From QAMX01 sp964448855 (lineage in GTDB: Bacteria > Bacillota > Clostridia > Oscillospirales > QAMX01): a DNA stretch of 64,000 nt. The notes beneath the pieces were generated by a model. The model saw nothing but the letters and a program-made list of their open reading frames with translations, had not been told where the DNA came from and searched no databases. The position numbers were made by a program, and so were the translations under genes. Position 1 is the stretch's first letter. Each line of letters begins with the position of its first letter. The DNA lies in NCBI GenBank assembly GCA_964448855.1, contig CAYUXI010000007.1, forward strand, positions 24,221 to 88,220, read 5' to 3'. Below, in pieces: positions 6,722 through 15,285 of this stretch.

Positions 6722-8509
6722 ATGTATCGTTCCCACGTACTTGTCTGCGGCGGTACCGGATGCACGTCCTCCGGAAGCGCGAAGGTCATTGATGCGCTGA
6801 AAGCCGAAATCGAAAAAAATGGTCTGAGCGAAGAAATCCAGGTCATTAAGACCGGCTGCTTTGGCCTCTGTGCCGTCGGCCCGATCATGATTGTCTATCC
6901 GGAAGGCTCGTTCTATTCCGGCGTTACGGCAGACGATATGCCGGAAATCGTCACGGAGCACCTCCTCAAAGGGCGTCCTGTCAAACGGCTGCTTTACAAA
7001 GAAACCGTGACGGAAGATATGATCAAATCGCTCAATCATACGCCGTTTTACTCCAAACAGAAACGTGTCGCGCTCCGCAACTGCGGCGTAATCAACCCGG
7101 AAAATATCGATGAATATATCGCCTACGACGGCTACGAAGCGCTGGGCAAATGCCTGACGGAATACACGCCGGAGCAGGTCATCCAAATCGTCAAGGACTC
7201 CGGCCTCCGTGGCCGCGGCGGTGCCGGCTTCCTGACCGGCCTGAAATGGCAGTTCGCCGCTGCCAACCAGGCCGACCAGAAATACGTCTGCTGCAACGCT
7301 GATGAAGGGGACCCGGGCGCATTTATGGATCGCTCCGTTCTGGAAGGCGACCCGCACAGCGTCATTGAAGCCATGGCCATCGCCGGCTATGCAATCGGCG
7401 CAACACAGGGCTATATCTACATCCGCGCCGAATACCCGATTGCCGTCAAACGCCTGGAAATTGCCATCAATCAGGCGCGTGAATACGGCCTCCTCGGCAA
7501 AAATATCTTCTCGACCGGCTTTGATTTCGATATCGAAATCCGCCTCGGTGCCGGTGCATTCGTCTGCGGCGAGGAAACCGCTCTGATGACCTCCATCGAA
7601 GGCAAACGCGGCGAACCGCGTCCGCGCCCGCCGTTCCCGGCTCTGAAGGGTCTGTTCGGCAAACCGACCATCCTGAATAACGTCGAAACCTATGCCAATA
7701 TCGCGCAGATCATCCTCAAGGGTCCGGAATGGTTCTCCTCCATGGGAACCGAAAAGAGCAAGGGGACGAAGGTCTTTGCGCTCGGTGGCAAAATCCACAA
7801 CACCGGTCTGGTGGAAGTCCCGATGGGAACGACACTGCGCGAAGTCATCGAGGAAATCGGCGGCGGCATCCCGAACGGGAAGAAGTTCAAAGCCGCACAA
7901 ACCGGTGGTCCGTCCGGCGGCTGTATTCCGGCTGAACACTTTGACATCCCGATCGACTATGACAACCTGATCAGCATCGGCTCCATGATGGGCTCTGGCG
8001 GTCTGATTGTTATGGACGAAGACAACTGCATGGTGGATATTGCCAAGTTCTTCCTGGAATTCACGGTCGATGAATCCTGCGGAAAATGCACGCCGTGCCG
8101 AATCGGTACCAAACGCCTGTATGAAATGCTCGACAAGATCACAAAGGGTCAGGGGACACTGGAAGATCTGGACAAGATGGAGAAGCTCTGCTACTACATC
8201 AAGAACAACTCCCTCTGCGGCCTCGGCCAGACGGCACCGAACCCGGTTCTCTCCACCCTCCGCTACTTCCGGGACGAATACATCGCTCACGTCACGGAGA
8301 AACGCTGCCCGGCCGGTGTCTGCAAGAAGCTCCTGAACTATGAAATTGTCGCTGATCAGTGCAAGGGCTGTACGGCCTGCGCCAGACAGTGCCCGGTCAA
8401 TGCCATCAGCGGCACCGTGAAGCAGCCCCATGTCATTGACTCGTCGAAGTGCATCAAGTGCGGCGCCTGTATGGAAAAATGCAAGTTTGGCGCCATCATC
8501 AAGAAATAA
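6722..8509 (+). CDS. hndC: NuoF/HndC-like flavoprotein subunit of hydrogenase
   Basis: This 595-residue subunit binds FMN and NAD(P)H. The order is: N-terminal [2Fe-2S] thioredoxin-like domain (Cys9, Cys14, Cys46, Cys50); NuoF core with GLRGRGGAGF near 160-170 and the FMN/NADH Glu-rich region; SLBB region; [4Fe-4S] site ESCGKCTPCRIG near 453-461 plus a cysteine near 500; and a C-terminal two-[4Fe-4S] ferredoxin domain (CKGCTACARQCP and CIKCGACMEKC, from about 546). This matches HydB of bifurcating hydrogenases and HndC. AGGAGG lies just upstream of the ATG. Confidence 0.95.
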   Translation: MYRSHVLVCGGTGCTSSGSAKVIDALKAEIEKNGLSEEIQVIKTGCFGLCAVGPIMIVYPEGSFYSGVTADDMPEIVTEHLLKGRPVKRLLYKETVTEDMIKSLNHTPFYSKQKRVALRNCGVINPENIDEYIAYDGYEALGKCLTEYTPEQVIQIVKDSGLRGRGGAGFLTGLKWQFAAANQADQKYVCCNADEGDPGAFMDRSVLEGDPHSVIEAMAIAGYAIGATQGYIYIRAEYPIAVKRLEIAINQAREYGLLGKNIFSTGFDFDIEIRLGAGAFVCGEETALMTSIEGKRGEPRPRPPFPALKGLFGKPTILNNVETYANIAQIILKGPEWFSSMGTEKSKGTKVFALGGKIHNTGLVEVPMGTTLREVIEEIGGGIPNGKKFKAAQTGGPSGGCIPAEHFDIPIDYDNLISIGSMMGSGGLIVMDEDNCMVDIAKFFLEFTVDESCGKCTPCRIGTKRLYEMLDKITKGQGTLEDLDKMEKLCYYIKNNSLCGLGQTAPNPVLSTLRYFRDEYIAHVTEKRCPAGVCKKLLNYEIVADQCKGCTACARQCPVNAISGTVKQPHVIDSSKCIKCGACMEKCKFGAIIKK

Positions 8510-8523
8510 GGAGGAGCGGACTC

Positions 8524-10272
8524 ATGGATACAATCAATGTCAAAATCAACGGCCGGGACTATTCGGTTCCCAAGGGCGCAACCATTCTGGAAGCGGCGCA
8601 CTCGGTCGGCATCGAAATCCCCACCCTCTGCTATCTGAAGGACATCAATGAAATCGGCGCCTGCCGCATCTGCGTCGTCGAAGTCAAGGGCGCACGCAGC
8701 CTGGTGGCCGCCTGTGTCTATCCGCTCGACCGCGAAGGAACGGAAGTCTGGACAAACAGCCCGGCGGTGATCGAATCCCGGAAAACAACGCTGGAGCTGA
8801 TTCTTTCCACCCATAAGCGGAACTGCCTGTCCTGCGTCCGCAGCGGCAACTGCGAACTGCAGAAGCTCTGCCACGAATACGGAATCGAAGATGAAAATCG
8901 CTTCGAAGGCGCCCGCAATGAATACGAAATCGACAATTCCGCCGTCCATATGTACCGCGATAACGGCAAATGCATTCTGTGCCGCCGCTGTGTCGCTGTC
9001 TGCGATAAGATTCAGTCGGTTTCCGTCATCGGCCCGAACGAACGCGGCTTCAAAACCCATATCGGCTCTGCTTTTGAGGCCGATCTGGCTGAGGTGCCCT
9101 GCGTTTCCTGCGGACAGTGCATCACGGTCTGCCCGACCGGCGCACTTGCGGAACGTGACGACACCCAGAAGGTCATCGACGCGCTGAACGACAGAACAAA
9201 GCACGTCATCGTTCAGACTGCACCGGCCATCCGCGTCGGCCTGGGCGAAGAGTTCGGTCTGCCGGTCGGCTCCATCGTGACCGGCAAAATGGTCGCAGCC
9301 TTGAAACGCCTCGGCTTTGACGGCGTCTTCGATACGAACTTCACCGCCGACCTGACGATTATGGAAGAGGCGACGGAATTCCTGGAGCATTACAGCAAAA
9401 AGGAAACCCTCCCGCTCATCACATCCTGCTCGCCGGGCTGGATCAAATTCGCCGAATACAACTATCCGGATATGCTGCCGCATATTTCCACCTGCAAATC
9501 TCCGCAGGGGATGTTCGGCTCCGTTGCAAAAACCTATTATGCCGAAAAAATGGGTCTGGATCCGAAGGACATCGTCGTTGTCAGCGTGATGCCGTGTACC
9601 GCGAAGAAGTTCGAAGCACAGCGCATGGATCATACTGCCGTGGAAGGTCTCGCCGACATCGACGTGGTTCTGACCACGCGTGAGCTCGCCCGCCTGATCA
9701 AAAAGCAGGGCATTCTGTTCAATGATCTGCCGGACGAAGAATTCGATGCTCCGTTTGGACTGGGCAGCGGCGCGGGTACCATCTTCGGTGCCACGGGCGG
9801 CGTTATGGAAGCGGCACTTCGAACCGCTGCAGAAATCGTCACCGGCAAACCGCTCGAAAAGCTCGAATTCGAAGAGGTCCGCGGAACCGCCGGCATCAAG
9901 GAAGCGACCTATACCCTCGCGGGCAACGAAATCCGCGTCGCCGTCGCATCGGGTCTGGCCAACGCCAGAAAGCTGCTGGATATGATCCGATCCGGTGAGA
10001 AACAGTATGATTTTGTGGAAATCATGGCCTGCCCGGGCGGCTGCGTCAACGGCGGCGGTCAGCCGATTCACTCCGGCAACTACCTGAATTTCCACGACAT
10101 CCGTGCAGAACGTGCGGCAGCCCTGTACAGAGACGATCAGAACCTTCCGGTTCGCAAATCCCATGAAAATCCGGATGTTCAGCGCGTCTATGACGAATAC
10201 TTCGGCAAGCCGGGCAGCCACAAGGCACACGACATTCTGCATACAGGCTATACAGCACGCCAGAAATACTGA
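8524..10272 (+). CDS. hndD: [FeFe]-hydrogenase catalytic subunit (HydA/HndD)
   Basis: A 582-residue hydrogenase. The N-terminal [2Fe-2S] domain has Cys36, 47, 50, 64; a His-ligated [4Fe-4S] site uses His97, Cys101, 104, 110; two [4Fe-4S] sites are at Cys150/153/156/160 and Cys193/196/199/203. The H-cluster motifs are TSCSPGW (Cys302), MPCTAKKFE (Cys358) and MACPGGCVNGGGQP (Cys503, Cys507). All key residues are in place. The start at 8524 follows AAGGAGGAGCGG. The enzyme should make or use H2 with the NuoE/NuoF-type subunits upstream. The maturases HydE/F/G are not in the window. Confidence 0.97.
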   Translation: MDTINVKINGRDYSVPKGATILEAAHSVGIEIPTLCYLKDINEIGACRICVVEVKGARSLVAACVYPLDREGTEVWTNSPAVIESRKTTLELILSTHKRNCLSCVRSGNCELQKLCHEYGIEDENRFEGARNEYEIDNSAVHMYRDNGKCILCRRCVAVCDKIQSVSVIGPNERGFKTHIGSAFEADLAEVPCVSCGQCITVCPTGALAERDDTQKVIDALNDRTKHVIVQTAPAIRVGLGEEFGLPVGSIVTGKMVAALKRLGFDGVFDTNFTADLTIMEEATEFLEHYSKKETLPLITSCSPGWIKFAEYNYPDMLPHISTCKSPQGMFGSVAKTYYAEKMGLDPKDIVVVSVMPCTAKKFEAQRMDHTAVEGLADIDVVLTTRELARLIKKQGILFNDLPDEEFDAPFGLGSGAGTIFGATGGVMEAALRTAAEIVTGKPLEKLEFEEVRGTAGIKEATYTLAGNEIRVAVASGLANARKLLDMIRSGEKQYDFVEIMACPGGCVNGGGQPIHSGNYLNFHDIRAERAAALYRDDQNLPVRKSHENPDVQRVYDEYFGKPGSHKAHDILHTGYTARQKY

Positions 10273-10285
10273 GCCGCATCCATTG

Positions 10286-10322
10286 CACAGGCGGGAACCG
10301 GATGGTTTCCGCCTGTGTTTTT
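10286..10322 (+). terminator. Terminator of hydrogenase operon
   Basis: A 14-bp stem, CACAGGCGGGAACC with GGTTTCCGCCTGTG (one mismatch), around a GGAT loop, then TTTTT. It begins 13 bases after the hydA stop codon. Confidence 0.9.
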
Positions 10323-10358
10323 GAACTGGTAACTTTTGAGAAAACGAGGGAAACCGTT

Positions 10359-10898
10359 ATGAAACTGACTGTCTATCTCGGTGCCAATGAGGGCAATGAC
10401 CCGGCACTGAAAACTGCCGTGCGTGAGCTGGGCGAATGGATTGGAACGGCCGGCCATACGCTGATTTACGGCGGCTCCAAGGCCGGTCTGATGGGCGAAC
10501 TGGCAGAAAGCGCACTGCGCGCCGGCGCACCGGTCATCGGCGTCGAACCCCAGATGTTTATTGACCGCGAAATGCAGCTCGACGGCCTGACCGAGCTGAT
10601 CGTCACGCCCGACATGGCGACGCGCAAGGCCAAAATGATTGCACTCGGCGATGCCTTTCTCGCGTTTCCGGGAGGAACCGGCACACTCGAAGAAATCGCC
10701 GAGGTCATGTCTATGGTGTCACTGAACCTGCTCGATGCCCCCTGTATTTTATACAATCTGAATGGCTTCTATGACGATTTTCGCCGCCTTCTCCAACAGA
10801 TGATTCAAAAGGGACTCTCCACGCCGGAACGGCAGGAGGGGATTCTGTTCGCCGAAAACCTGTCCCAAATCCACGAAATCCTGGAGAAAGCCCGCTGA
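10359..10898 (+). CDS. LOG-family (TIGR00730) nucleoside 5'-monophosphate phosphoribohydrolase
   Basis: A 179-residue Rossmann-fold protein of the LOG/YvdD family, which removes the base from nucleoside 5'-monophosphates (cytokinin-activating enzyme in plants; purine monophosphates in bacteria). It shows YGGSKAGLMG (37-46), ATRKAKM with Arg89 and Lys90, and the catalytic/phosphate motif PGGTGTLEE (104-112). The start at 10359 is the first ATG after the hydrogenase terminator; its ribosome binding site (ACGAGGG) is fair. The real substrate is unknown. Confidence 0.88.
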   Translation: MKLTVYLGANEGNDPALKTAVRELGEWIGTAGHTLIYGGSKAGLMGELAESALRAGAPVIGVEPQMFIDREMQLDGLTELIVTPDMATRKAKMIALGDAFLAFPGGTGTLEEIAEVMSMVSLNLLDAPCILYNLNGFYDDFRRLLQQMIQKGLSTPERQEGILFAENLSQIHEILEKAR

Positions 10899-11012
10899 CG
10901 CCGGACTTCCGCGATGCTTTTTTTGCCTTTTTGCATGGGGCAGCTGCATATCCCACCTGTTTGAAGCGATGAAAAAACGCGGTGCATTCCGGAAAGAACG
11001 CGCTGAAAATTG

Positions 11013-11036
11013 TCGAAAACGGTTGACATTTTTCGA
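11013..11036. promoter_or_regulatory. Inverted repeat around the feoA -35
   Basis: TCGAAAA (11013-11019) and TTTTCGA (11030-11036) are perfect inverted repeats ten bases apart, enclosing the -35 hexamer. A bound repressor would block the promoter. It does not look like a Fur or DtxR box to me. Confidence 0.4.
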
Positions 11037-11051
11037 GGGCTGTGATATGAT
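11023..11051 (+). promoter_or_regulatory. feoAB promoter
   Basis: TTGACA (11023-11028), 17 bases, TATGAT (11046-11051); 40 bases before feoA. Confidence 0.8.
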
Positions 11052-11091
11052 ACACTTGATAGTCTGATGGAACGGAAATGGGGAAACAAAT

Positions 11092-11325
11092 ATGACGCTG
11101 GACAAACTCCGTGTCGGCAGTTCAGCTGTGATCACAGAGGTTGGTGGAGACGGCGCACTGCGCTGCCGCCTGCTGGATATGGGTCTGATCCCGAGAACGC
11201 AGGTGACGCTGCAAAAAGTGGCACCGATGGGCGACCCGATCGAAATTCGTGTGCGCGGCTATGAATTGACGCTTCGACTGGAAGAAGCCGGAAAAATCAA
11301 GGTGGAGGAGGTCGGACGCGTATGA
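11092..11325 (+). CDS. feoA: Ferrous iron transport protein A
   Basis: A 77-residue SH3-like protein with LDKLRVGSSAVITEVGG and RCRLLDMGLIPRTQVTL, ending in an IRVRGYELTLRLEEAGKI segment, all typical of FeoA. It supports Fe(II) uptake by FeoB. The stop overlaps the feoB start by four bases (ATGA). It has its own promoter with a possible operator, which suggests iron or redox control. Confidence 0.94.
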   Translation: MTLDKLRVGSSAVITEVGGDGALRCRLLDMGLIPRTQVTLQKVAPMGDPIEIRVRGYELTLRLEEAGKIKVEEVGRV

Positions 11326-13313
11326 TTTTTGCACTCGTCGGCAACCAAAACTGCGGAAAAACAACACTGTTCAACGCGCTGACCGGCTCCAATCAACACG
11401 TCGGCAATTTTCCCGGCGTCACCGTTGATCAGAAAATGGGGGCAATTCGCGGCGAGAAAGACGCTTCGGTCGTGGATTTGCCGGGGATTTATTCGCTTCG
11501 CCCGTATACGCAGGAGGAAATTGTCTCCCGCGATTTTATTCTGAATCAAAAGCCGGACGGCATCATCAATATCGTAGACGCCACCAATATTGAACGCAAC
11601 CTGTACCTGACGCTGCAGCTGCTCGAACTGCGTGTCCCGATGGTTCTGGCACTGAATATGATGGACGAGGTGCGCGCCAACGGCGGAACGATCGATGTCG
11701 CCGATATGAGCCGCGCCCTTGGCATCCCGGTTGTGCCGATTTCTGCCGCCAAGGGTGAGGGCATTTCTGAGCTGATCAATCAGGCGCTGACCGTTGCGCG
11801 CAGCAAAACATTGCCCAAGGTGCAGGATTTTTGTCAAGGCGACTCTGCGGTTCACCGCTGCATTCATGCCGTTGTCCACCTGATTTCAGACCATGCATCG
11901 CGGCTTGGCCTGCCGGAACGCTTCTGCACCGCCAAACTTATCGAGGGCGGCGACCATTTGGCAGATGAGCTGGAACTCGATCAGAACGAGCGGGAGCTGC
12001 TGGAACACTGCATCGTCCAAATGGAGGCGGAAGCCGGATTGGATCGCAACGCCGCTCTGGCCGATATGCGCTACCGCTTCATTGAATCGGTCGTGGCATC
12101 CTCCGTGGTCAAATGCCACGAAAGCCGCGAACACGCCCGCTCCATGAAAATCGACCGCATCCTGACCGGTCGCTTCACCGCAATTCCGATGTTTCTCGGC
12201 GTCATGCTCCTCACATTTTACCTGACCTTTGACGTGATCGGCCAACAGCTGTCCGACTGGCTCGCCGTCGGAATCGACGCGCTGACCGGTCTGGTGGACT
12301 CCGCGCTGACAGCATATGGCATGAACCCCGTGGTGCATAGCCTGATTGTCGATGGCATCTTTGCCGGTGTCGGCAGTGTACTCGTCTTCCTGCCGATCAT
12401 TGTCACACTCTTCTTCTTCCTATCCATTCTGGAAGATACCGGCTACATGGCGCGTGTTGCCTTCGTTATGGATAAGCCCCTGCGAAAAATCGGCTTGTCC
12501 GGACGCAGCATCGTCCCCATGCTGATCGGGTTCGGCTGCTCCGTTCCGGCCATCATGGCCACACGCACCGTTTCCTCCGATCGCGACCGGAAAATGACGA
12601 TTTTGCTGACTCCGTACATGAGCTGCTCGGCAAAAATCTCGATTTATGCATTTTTCACCGCCGCCTTTTTCCCGAAATACCGTGCGCTGGTGATGATCGG
12701 CCTCTATGTCCTGGGCATTCTGGTCGGTATTTTGGCCGCACTCGTCATGAATCGGACACTGTACCGCGGCAAACCGGTTCCGTTCGTCATGGAACTGCCA
12801 AACTACCGGATGCCGAGCGTGAAAAGCGTTGCACTGCTGCTCTGGGAAAAAGCAAGGGACTTTCTGCAACGCGCCTTTACCATCATTTTCCTGGCAACGG
12901 TTTTGATCTGGTTCCTGCAGAGCTTTGATCTGCGCCTGAACGTCGTCACCGACAGCTCCGACAGCCTGCTGGCACTGGTCGGCCGCGTGATCGCTCCGAT
13001 CTTTGCACCGCTCGGCTTTGCAGACTGGCGCTGTGCAACGGCGCTGATCTCCGGCTTCGTCGCCAAGGAATCCGTCGTCAGCACGCTGGAGGTGCTGCTG
13101 GGCGCTGCAACGGTGATGACACTGTTCTCCACCCGCTCAGCCGTGAGCTTTCTGGTTTTCACGCTGCTCTATACGCCGTGCGTGGCGGCCGTTGCGACCA
13201 TTCGCAGGGAACTGAACTCCGTCCCAAAAACGATCATTGTCGTCGTGATGCAGTGCGCCGTGGCCTGGGTTGCATCGTTTGCGGCCTATGCGATTGCGGG
13301 GCTGCTCGTATGA
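11322..13313 (+). CDS. feoB: Ferrous iron transport protein B
   Basis: A 663-residue Fe(II) transporter. The N-terminal G domain has GNQNCGKTT (7-15), FPGVTVDQ, DLPGIYSL and NMMD motifs. A helical linker follows, then a polytopic membrane region with two Gate domains (GRSIVPMLIGFGCSVPAIMATRT contains the conserved GCSVP). The length is usual for Clostridia. It is co-translated with feoA upstream and a small Cys-rich membrane protein downstream by four-base overlaps on both sides. Confidence 0.96.
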   Translation: MIFALVGNQNCGKTTLFNALTGSNQHVGNFPGVTVDQKMGAIRGEKDASVVDLPGIYSLRPYTQEEIVSRDFILNQKPDGIINIVDATNIERNLYLTLQLLELRVPMVLALNMMDEVRANGGTIDVADMSRALGIPVVPISAAKGEGISELINQALTVARSKTLPKVQDFCQGDSAVHRCIHAVVHLISDHASRLGLPERFCTAKLIEGGDHLADELELDQNERELLEHCIVQMEAEAGLDRNAALADMRYRFIESVVASSVVKCHESREHARSMKIDRILTGRFTAIPMFLGVMLLTFYLTFDVIGQQLSDWLAVGIDALTGLVDSALTAYGMNPVVHSLIVDGIFAGVGSVLVFLPIIVTLFFFLSILEDTGYMARVAFVMDKPLRKIGLSGRSIVPMLIGFGCSVPAIMATRTVSSDRDRKMTILLTPYMSCSAKISIYAFFTAAFFPKYRALVMIGLYVLGILVGILAALVMNRTLYRGKPVPFVMELPNYRMPSVKSVALLLWEKARDFLQRAFTIIFLATVLIWFLQSFDLRLNVVTDSSDSLLALVGRVIAPIFAPLGFADWRCATALISGFVAKESVVSTLEVLLGAATVMTLFSTRSAVSFLVFTLLYTPCVAAVATIRRELNSVPKTIIVVVMQCAVAWVASFAAYAIAGLLV

Positions 13314-13528
13314 AATGGCTGGACTGGATGCTCCTCGCACTGGTGGCCGTCTGTATGCTGCTCGCATGGCGCGTCTGGCGAAAGGCCAACCGACGCGGCG
13401 GCTGCGGCTGTGGATGTGACCGCTGCAGCAGAAGCTGCTGCACACAGCCGGAACATGATGCACGATCGAAATGCTCCGAACAAAAAACGCAACCGAACAC
13501 CGGCTCTCTGGCCGATACCAATCTATAA
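13310..13528 (+). CDS. FeoB-associated Cys-rich membrane protein
   Basis: A 72-residue protein with one N-terminal transmembrane helix (WLDWMLLALVAVCMLLAWRVW), a basic RKANRR stop-transfer sequence, then a cysteine-dense segment (CGCGCDRCSRSCC) and a polar tail. This fits the small Cys-rich proteins seen behind feoB in many Firmicutes, which may bind iron or shield the transporter from oxidation. It starts inside the feoB stop (ATGA). The frame is open upstream inside feoB, but the ATG at 13310 is the logical start. Confidence 0.85.
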   Translation: MKWLDWMLLALVAVCMLLAWRVWRKANRRGGCGCGCDRCSRSCCTQPEHDARSKCSEQKTQPNTGSLADTNL

Positions 13529-13545
13529 AATCAGGAGGAAATCAC

Positions 13546-14892
13546 ATGAACAAACTCAATCCGAACGGCGCGGTTCGCCCTGAACAGCTTGCCGCGTATG
13601 GCGCAGCCTATCAGAACAACGCACTGCAAAAGGCCATGTCACACGTACTTGCACACTGCTCCATCGCCGATGCCGCCATCGATGATACCGCCATGAAGCA
13701 GATGCTGCACCGCTTCTCCAATGAACTGCCGACCATGACCGTCACGGCTCAGAAACAGACCGGCCGCTGCTGGCTGTTTGCCGCGCTGAATCTGATTCGC
13801 GAAAATATCGCCAAGGAAAACAATCTGGAATTCTTCGAATGCTCGCAGAGCTATGCGGCTTTCTGGGACAAGTTCGAACGCGTCAATTATTTCTATGAAA
13901 GCATTCTTGCAACGGCCGACCTCGAAGTCGGTGACCGCACCGTGCAGTACCTGCTGCAGACCGGCGTGCAGGACGGCGGCCAGTGGGATATGTTCGTCAA
14001 CCTCGTCAAAAAGTACGGTATCGTCCCAAAGGACGCCATGCCGGAGACCAAACAGTCCAGCGCATCTGGCGATATGAACCGCTTGCTGAATGAAAAAATC
14101 CGGGGCGATGCAGCGCACCTGCGCCGCATGGTTGCCGAGCACGCGACGGATGCGGAGATCGCATCGGTCAAAGATACGTTGCTGCACCAGGCCTATGGCT
14201 TCCTGTGCAGCTGCTATGGCGAACCGCCGAAGACCTTCGACTTCGAATATGTCGATCGCGACAACGTCTACCATGTGGAGCGGAACCATACACCGCAGAC
14301 GTTTGCGGAAAAATACGTCGGCGATATGCTGTCCAATTACGTCAGCATCATCAACGCCCCGACGCAGGACAAACCGTTCCATCATGTCTACACCGTCGAG
14401 CTGCTCGGCAATGTGGTGGAAGGCGATCCTGTCCGCCACCTGAACCTGCCCATGGATGAGTTCAAAACACTGGTTCTGCAGCAGCTGGGCGATGGGGAAC
14501 CGGTCTGGTTCGGCAGCGACATCAGCTATTTTGGCAGCCGCCCGCATGGCGTCTGGGACGATAGCTCCTTTGATTATTCGTCCGTGACCGGCTTCACCAT
14601 GGAAACCACCAAAGCGGAACGGCTCGATCACGGCATCAGCGCCATGAACCACGCCATGGTGCTGACCGGCGTCAACCTCTGTGATGGCGCACCGAACCGC
14701 TGGAAGATCGAAAACAGCTGGGGCGATGAAACCGGCAACAAGGGCTACTACGTCTGCAGCGACACCTGGTTCGATCAGTATGTCTTCCAGGCGGTCATCC
14801 ATAAGAAATATCTCACCCAATATGAAGCCGTGCTGGCCGAGCCGCTCGTGCAGCTGAAACCGTGGGATCCGATGGGTTCGCTGGCCGACTGA
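13546..14892 (+). CDS. pepC: Aminopeptidase C / bleomycin hydrolase (C1B)
   Basis: A 448-residue papain-like cytosolic cysteine aminopeptidase. The catalytic triad is visible: Cys75 in QTGRCWLFAALN, His369 in NHAMVLTGV, Asn390 in ENSWG. The family forms hexamers that trim peptides from the N-terminus. I chose the ATG at 13546, after AGGAGGAAATCAC; the frame is open for 25 codons upstream. It lies 17 bases after the Feo cluster and may be read with it, with no clear functional link. Confidence 0.95.
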   Translation: MNKLNPNGAVRPEQLAAYGAAYQNNALQKAMSHVLAHCSIADAAIDDTAMKQMLHRFSNELPTMTVTAQKQTGRCWLFAALNLIRENIAKENNLEFFECSQSYAAFWDKFERVNYFYESILATADLEVGDRTVQYLLQTGVQDGGQWDMFVNLVKKYGIVPKDAMPETKQSSASGDMNRLLNEKIRGDAAHLRRMVAEHATDAEIASVKDTLLHQAYGFLCSCYGEPPKTFDFEYVDRDNVYHVERNHTPQTFAEKYVGDMLSNYVSIINAPTQDKPFHHVYTVELLGNVVEGDPVRHLNLPMDEFKTLVLQQLGDGEPVWFGSDISYFGSRPHGVWDDSSFDYSSVTGFTMETTKAERLDHGISAMNHAMVLTGVNLCDGAPNRWKIENSWGDETGNKGYYVCSDTWFDQYVFQAVIHKKYLTQYEAVLAEPLVQLKPWDPMGSLAD

Positions 14893-14939
14893 AGCGACAA
14901 ACACTTCCGGGAACCGGTTTCTCTGACGAAAACGCCTAC

Positions 14940-14968
14940 TTGACAAATCAGAGAAAGCATGATATAAT
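14940..14968 (+). promoter_or_regulatory. valS promoter
   Basis: A perfect consensus: TTGACA (14940-14945), 17 bases, TATAAT (14963-14968). It starts the T-box leader. Confidence 0.92.
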
Positions 14969-14975
14969 AGCCACA

Positions 14976-15250
14976 ATATATGAAAAAATGCGGTGAACAG
15001 GAGGAGTACCTGAATTTCTTCCTCAGAGAGAGCCGCCGGTCAGCTGAGACCGGGTGTGAGCGGCTTGGAAAGAAACAGGGGAAGGTCGCCTGTGAGCATT
15101 CCCACCGAACCGAACGGTACAGGTGCGGAACGGGTGCGCCCGTTATAGGGCATAGAGTGTGCGGCTCTTGCTGCAAACTCGGGTGGTACCGCGGGAGTTG
15201 AACAGACAGCGCCCGTCCCGAACAGTTTCGAGGACGGACGCTGTTTTTGC
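14976..15250 (+). ncRNA. T-box leader (tRNA-Val responsive)
   Basis: The 270-base leader of valS has the T-box core GGGTGGTACCGCGG (15181-15194), which pairs with uncharged tRNA ends. A terminator follows: CAGCGCCCGTCC (15207-15218) with GGACGGACGCTG (15232-15243), then TTTTT. A long stem I region lies upstream, and a GTC at 15085-15087 in GAAGGTCGCC is a reasonable valine specifier. Uncharged tRNA-Val should favour the antiterminator and switch on valS. The stem I folding was judged by eye only. Confidence 0.9.
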
Positions 15251-15285
15251 GTTCTGTCCCAATCAATCCGAAAGGAGACCGATTC

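Noticed and set aside
6602..10242. Long antisense open frames (600+ codons) opposite the NuoF and HydA genes, 6602-8431 and 8356-10242
   Set aside because: The sense genes have complete motifs and strong ribosome binding sites. The antisense frames have no start signal or domain and are a by-product of GC-rich codon bias.
10899..11012. Terminator after the LOG gene, suggested by a T run at 10917-10923
   Set aside because: No convincing stem precedes the T run.
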